NCBI GenBank assembly: GCA_913778205.1
Contig: CAJYUW010000051.1
Span: forward strand, 1 to 64,000
Length of the DNA stretch: 64,000 bases
Direction: 5' to 3'
From: an uncultured Curtobacterium sp.
Lineage (GTDB): Bacteria; Actinomycetota; Actinomycetes; Actinomycetales; Microbacteriaceae
Positions 61,511-64,000 of this stretch are shown piece after piece. The position numbers and the translations under genes are program-made. Positions within the stretch are counted from its first letter, which is position 1, and every line of letters begins with the position of its first letter. The notes below the pieces were generated by a model. That model worked only from the letters and a program-made list of their open reading frames with translations, did not search any database and was not told the DNA's origin.

Positions 61511-63144
61511 CGGGTCTCCTCCGAGGGGCCGGCGTTCGGCTCCCAACCGGCCTCGCGGAGGGCCTGGCGGGCCTCGTCGCGGGCGGAGTACGGCGTGCGG
61601 ACGCCCTGGATGTCGCGGTAGTCCTGGTGACCGGGGCCGGCCCAGAGGATCGAGTCCCCCTCGCCGACGAGGCTCACTGCCTTGCGGATCGCGGCCTCGG
61701 GCGGGCTGACCTCGTGGAGCTCGTGGTCCGGGTACGCCGCACGCGCGGCGTCGACCAGGGTCTTCCGGATGGACGCGGCGTCTTCGAAGCGCGGGTGGTG
61801 GTCCGTGATCACGAGGACGTCGCTGCCCGCTGCCGCCACGCGGGCCATGTCGGCGCGCTTCGTGGTGTCGCGGTCGCCGTCCGCTCCGAACAGCATGAGG
61901 ACGCGACCGGGGGTGAACTGGCGGACGGCGGCGAGGGTGTTCTCGAACGCGTCGGGGCTGTGCCCGAAGTCGACGTACACGCTCGGCCCGTGCTCGCCGG
62001 AGACGCGCTCGGTCCGGCCGGGGAGGTAGCACTCGATCGCGCTGGTCGCCTCGCCGCGGGCCTCGCGCTCGTCCTCGTCGGGGTAGCGGCGGTGACCGGA
62101 CTCGAGGGCCTGGGCGATGGCGCCGAGCTCGAAGCCGCCCTCGACGAGCATCACGATCGCGAGCGCGGCGTTCGCGGCCATGTGCCAGCCGATGAGCGGC
62201 ACCCGGGTGGTCAGCTCGCGGCCCTCCGGCCCCGTCAGCCGGAACTCGGTGTAGGCCGCGTGCGCCGCGACGATGTCGACGTGCCACTCGGCCTCGACCT
62301 CGGGGTGCACCGTGATCGTCGTCACCGGGATGCGGGAGTCCTGGACCACCCGGTGGCCCCAGTCGGTGTCGAGCGACACGACGCCGCGGCGGGCGTGCTC
62401 GGGCTGGAAGAGCGGCAGCTTGGCCTGGTAGTACTCCTCCATGTCGGCGTAGTCGTCGAGGTGGTCGTGCGACAGGTTGGTGAACCCGGCGACGTCGAAC
62501 ACGATGCCGTCGACGCGGTGCCGGCTGAGGGCCTGCGCGCTGACCTCGACGGCGACCGCACGGACCTCGGCCTCGCGCATGCGGGCGAGCAGGGCGTGCA
62601 TCTCGCTCGCCTCGGGGGTCGTCAGACGGCTCGTGACACTGAGGCTGCCGATGTGGCGCTCGGCCGTGGAGCTCAGGCCGGCGACGAGACCGAGCTGCTT
62701 GAGGATGCCCTCCAGGATGTAGGAGGTGCTCGTCTTGCCGTTCGTGCCGGTCGTCGCGAAGAGCTGCGGGAGGTCGGTGGCCTCGTCCGCGTGGGTGCGG
62801 TACACCCACGCGGAGACGTCGCCGAGTGCGGCACGCGGGTCGTCGACCACGAGCACCGGCAGACCGGAGGGCTCCACCAGGGCGACACCGTCGGCGTCCG
62901 TCAGCACCGCGACGGCGCCGCGCTCGGCGGCCTCGGTCGCGAACTGGGCACCGTGGCGGTTCGCGCCGTGCACACCGACGAACAGGTCACCGGGCTGCAC
63001 CTCGGCAGCGCTCAGGGTGACACCCGTGGTCTCGACGCCGTCGACCGAGCCGACGACGCGCAGCCCGAAGCCGTTCGCCAGTTCGGCGACCGATCGGGGG
63101 GTGGGGTGTTCGGGTCGGAGGACCGGGGGGATCCGTGCGGACAA
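61507..63144 (-). CDS. murE: UDP-MurNAc-tripeptide synthetase MurE, unusual third-residue motif
   Basis: 545 aa from a TTG at 63144; a GTG at 63162 overlaps the ftsI stop as GTGA but would translate the Shine-Dalgarno-like AGGAAGAAGGAG. The ATP loop GTNGKTSTSY is at 133-142, and DFGHSPDAFENTLAAVRQF is conserved. The substrate loop reads ITDHHPRFEDA (about 445-455), where diaminopimelate-adding MurE has D(N/D)NPR. That fits a group-B murein with homoserine or another residue at position 3, as known in Curtobacterium. The residue actually added is inference. Confidence 0.93.
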   Translation of the reverse strand: MSARIPPVLRPEHPTPRSVAELANGFGLRVVGSVDGVETTGVTLSAAEVQPGDLFVGVHGANRHGAQFATEAAERGAVAVLTDADGVALVEPSGLPVLVVDDPRAALGDVSAWVYRTHADEATDLPQLFATTGTNGKTSTSYILEGILKQLGLVAGLSSTAERHIGSLSVTSRLTTPEASEMHALLARMREAEVRAVAVEVSAQALSRHRVDGIVFDVAGFTNLSHDHLDDYADMEEYYQAKLPLFQPEHARRGVVSLDTDWGHRVVQDSRIPVTTITVHPEVEAEWHVDIVAAHAAYTEFRLTGPEGRELTTRVPLIGWHMAANAALAIVMLVEGGFELGAIAQALESGHRRYPDEDEREARGEATSAIECYLPGRTERVSGEHGPSVYVDFGHSPDAFENTLAAVRQFTPGRVLMLFGADGDRDTTKRADMARVAAAGSDVLVITDHHPRFEDAASIRKTLVDAARAAYPDHELHEVSPPEAAIRKAVSLVGEGDSILWAGPGHQDYRDIQGVRTPYSARDEARQALREAGWEPNAGPSEETR

Positions 63145-63158
63145 GTGCTCCTTCTTCC

Positions 63159-64000
63159 TCACCACGTGGACGGGTACAGCTTCGCCTCGGACGCGGAGGG
63201 GGTTACTCGGTACTTCTCGAGCACCTGGGACATGAGGGTTCGGAACGCCGGAGCCGCACCGGACGAGAACTTGCTCGTCTGCGGCTTCGTGAACGTCACC
63301 GTGACAACATACTGGGGGTCTTCGGCAGGTGCCATTCCGGCCACCGAGATGATGCGCTGGCCGCCGTAGCCCTTCGCGCCCTCGGCCACCTCGGCCGTAC
63401 CGGTCTTCGCCGCGACGTTGTAGCCGGAGATCGGCGCCATGCCGTTGAGCGTGCCGCCCCGGACGACGCTCTGGAGCATCCCGACCGTCTGTTCGGCGGC
63501 GCTGGCCGAGACGACCCGCTGGGGCTGCACGTCGGGCGCGTCGATCACCTTCCCGTCGGCGGTCTGGCACCCCTGGACGAAGTGGAGCGGGATCCGGACA
63601 CCCTGGTTCGCGAGCGTCTGGTAGATGCTCGCGACCTGGAGCGCCGTCGTCGAGATGCCCTGCCCGAACATCGAGTTGATGTTGGTCTGGCTGTCCCAGG
63701 CGGGGCTCGCGCCGTACTGCATGCCCGGCTGACCCGGGTAGTCGATCGCCGACTGGGACTCGAACAGGCCGAACTTCCGCATGTAGTCGTAGCGCTGCTG
63801 CTTGGTCAGGCGTTCGCCGAGCTCGGTGATGCCGACGTTCGACGAGTCCTGCAGGATCCCGGTGAGCGTCAGCTGCTCGGTCGGGTGGAACTCGGCGTCG
63901 TGGATCGACCCGCCCCACGGGAACGTCCGCGAGTACGGGACGGTGGTGCCGTCGGTCGGGCTCGACTTGCCCTCGTTGATGAGGGCCGCGGCGATCGCGG
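63159..64000 (-). CDS. ftsI: Penicillin-binding protein 2/FtsI transpeptidase, 5' part outside window
   Basis: About 280 C-terminal residues are seen; the frame is open to the window edge. Translation from the edge gives AIAAALINEGKSSPTDGTTVPYS, then the SxN motif in LQDSSNVGITEL, and KTG in AAKTGTAEVAEG. Together with the missing upstream SxxK these form the transpeptidase active site. It crosslinks septal murein with FtsW. It overlaps or abuts murE and should be preceded by ftsL and rsmH. Confidence 0.93.
   Translation of the reverse strand, partial: AIAAALINEGKSSPTDGTTVPYSRTFPWGGSIHDAEFHPTEQLTLTGILQDSSNVGITELGERLTKQQRYDYMRKFGLFESQSAIDYPGQPGMQYGASPAWDSQTNINSMFGQGISTTALQVASIYQTLANQGVRIPLHFVQGCQTADGKVIDAPDVQPQRVVSASAAEQTVGMLQSVVRGGTLNGMAPISGYNVAAKTGTAEVAEGAKGYGGQRIISVAGMAPAEDPQYVVTVTFTKPQTSKFSSGAAPAFRTLMSQVLEKYRVTPSASEAKLYPSTW

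Overview
The window is high-GC actinobacterial chromosome, most like Microbacteriaceae and probably a Curtobacterium-type organism. The evidence is strong G/C bias at third codon positions, many GTG starts, an aa3-type oxidase with the actinobacterial subunit IV (CtaF), a complete actinobacterial division/cell-wall cluster with SepF, YggT and DivIVA, and a MurE whose substrate loop lacks the usual diaminopimelate motif. The genus is inference. I found no rRNA or tRNA gene and no CRISPR array.

Region 1 (1-2082): a TDT-family membrane transporter, running off the left edge, is divergent from a LysR-type regulator.

Region 2 (about 2083-12480): a visibly less GC-rich accessory island. It carries a two-gene OLD-nuclease/UvrD-helicase defence system with Gabija architecture (gajA-gajB like, coupled by ATGA), a cassette with a 40-residue ORF coupled to a helical protein, a basic protein, a HEPN-domain protein and a coiled-coil protein with a C-terminal NYN/PIN-like RNase domain. 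At the right edge, comEC is cut off inside its conserved channel-domain motif. The decamer TTGGACAAGT lies next to both edges, reading inward.

Region 3 (12417-22678, all minus): truncated comEC, intact comEA, leuS, then cydA-cydB-cydD-cydC (cytochrome bd oxidase and its assembly exporter).

Region 4 (22951-27050, minus): an OpuC-type osmoprotectant ABC importer (ATPase, two permeases, lipoprotein receptor, all overlapping by 4 nt) and a TetR regulator. Divergent from it are an App1-like phosphatase-domain protein and a GH15 glucoamylase/trehalase-like enzyme (27247-30243, plus).

Region 5 (30471-41492): a short divergent Zwf-type dehydrogenase, cytochrome c oxidase genes ctaC-ctaD-ctaF, an IscA/ErpA-type Fe-S carrier, an M20 dipeptidase, a DUF3043 membrane protein (plus), then hisD-nrdR-pyrD.

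Region 6 (41568-64000, minus): ftsI(partial)-murE-murF-mraY-murD-ftsW-murG-murC-ftsQ-ftsZ-yggS-sepF-yggT-divIVA-lspA-rluD-like, then dnaE and an APH-like gene. Consecutive mur/fts genes overlap by 4 to about 29 nt, so murein precursor synthesis, lipid carrier steps and septum proteins are made from one translationally coupled transcript.

Three families of intergenic repeats recur: long perfect hairpins with the core GGACGGGAGGC/GCCTCCCGTCC, about 90-bp units bounded by TTGGTCGCA...TGCGACCAA, and a GGTTCCA/GAACCTCGG block. All three co-occur in the gaps 37980-38619 and 45902-46522.
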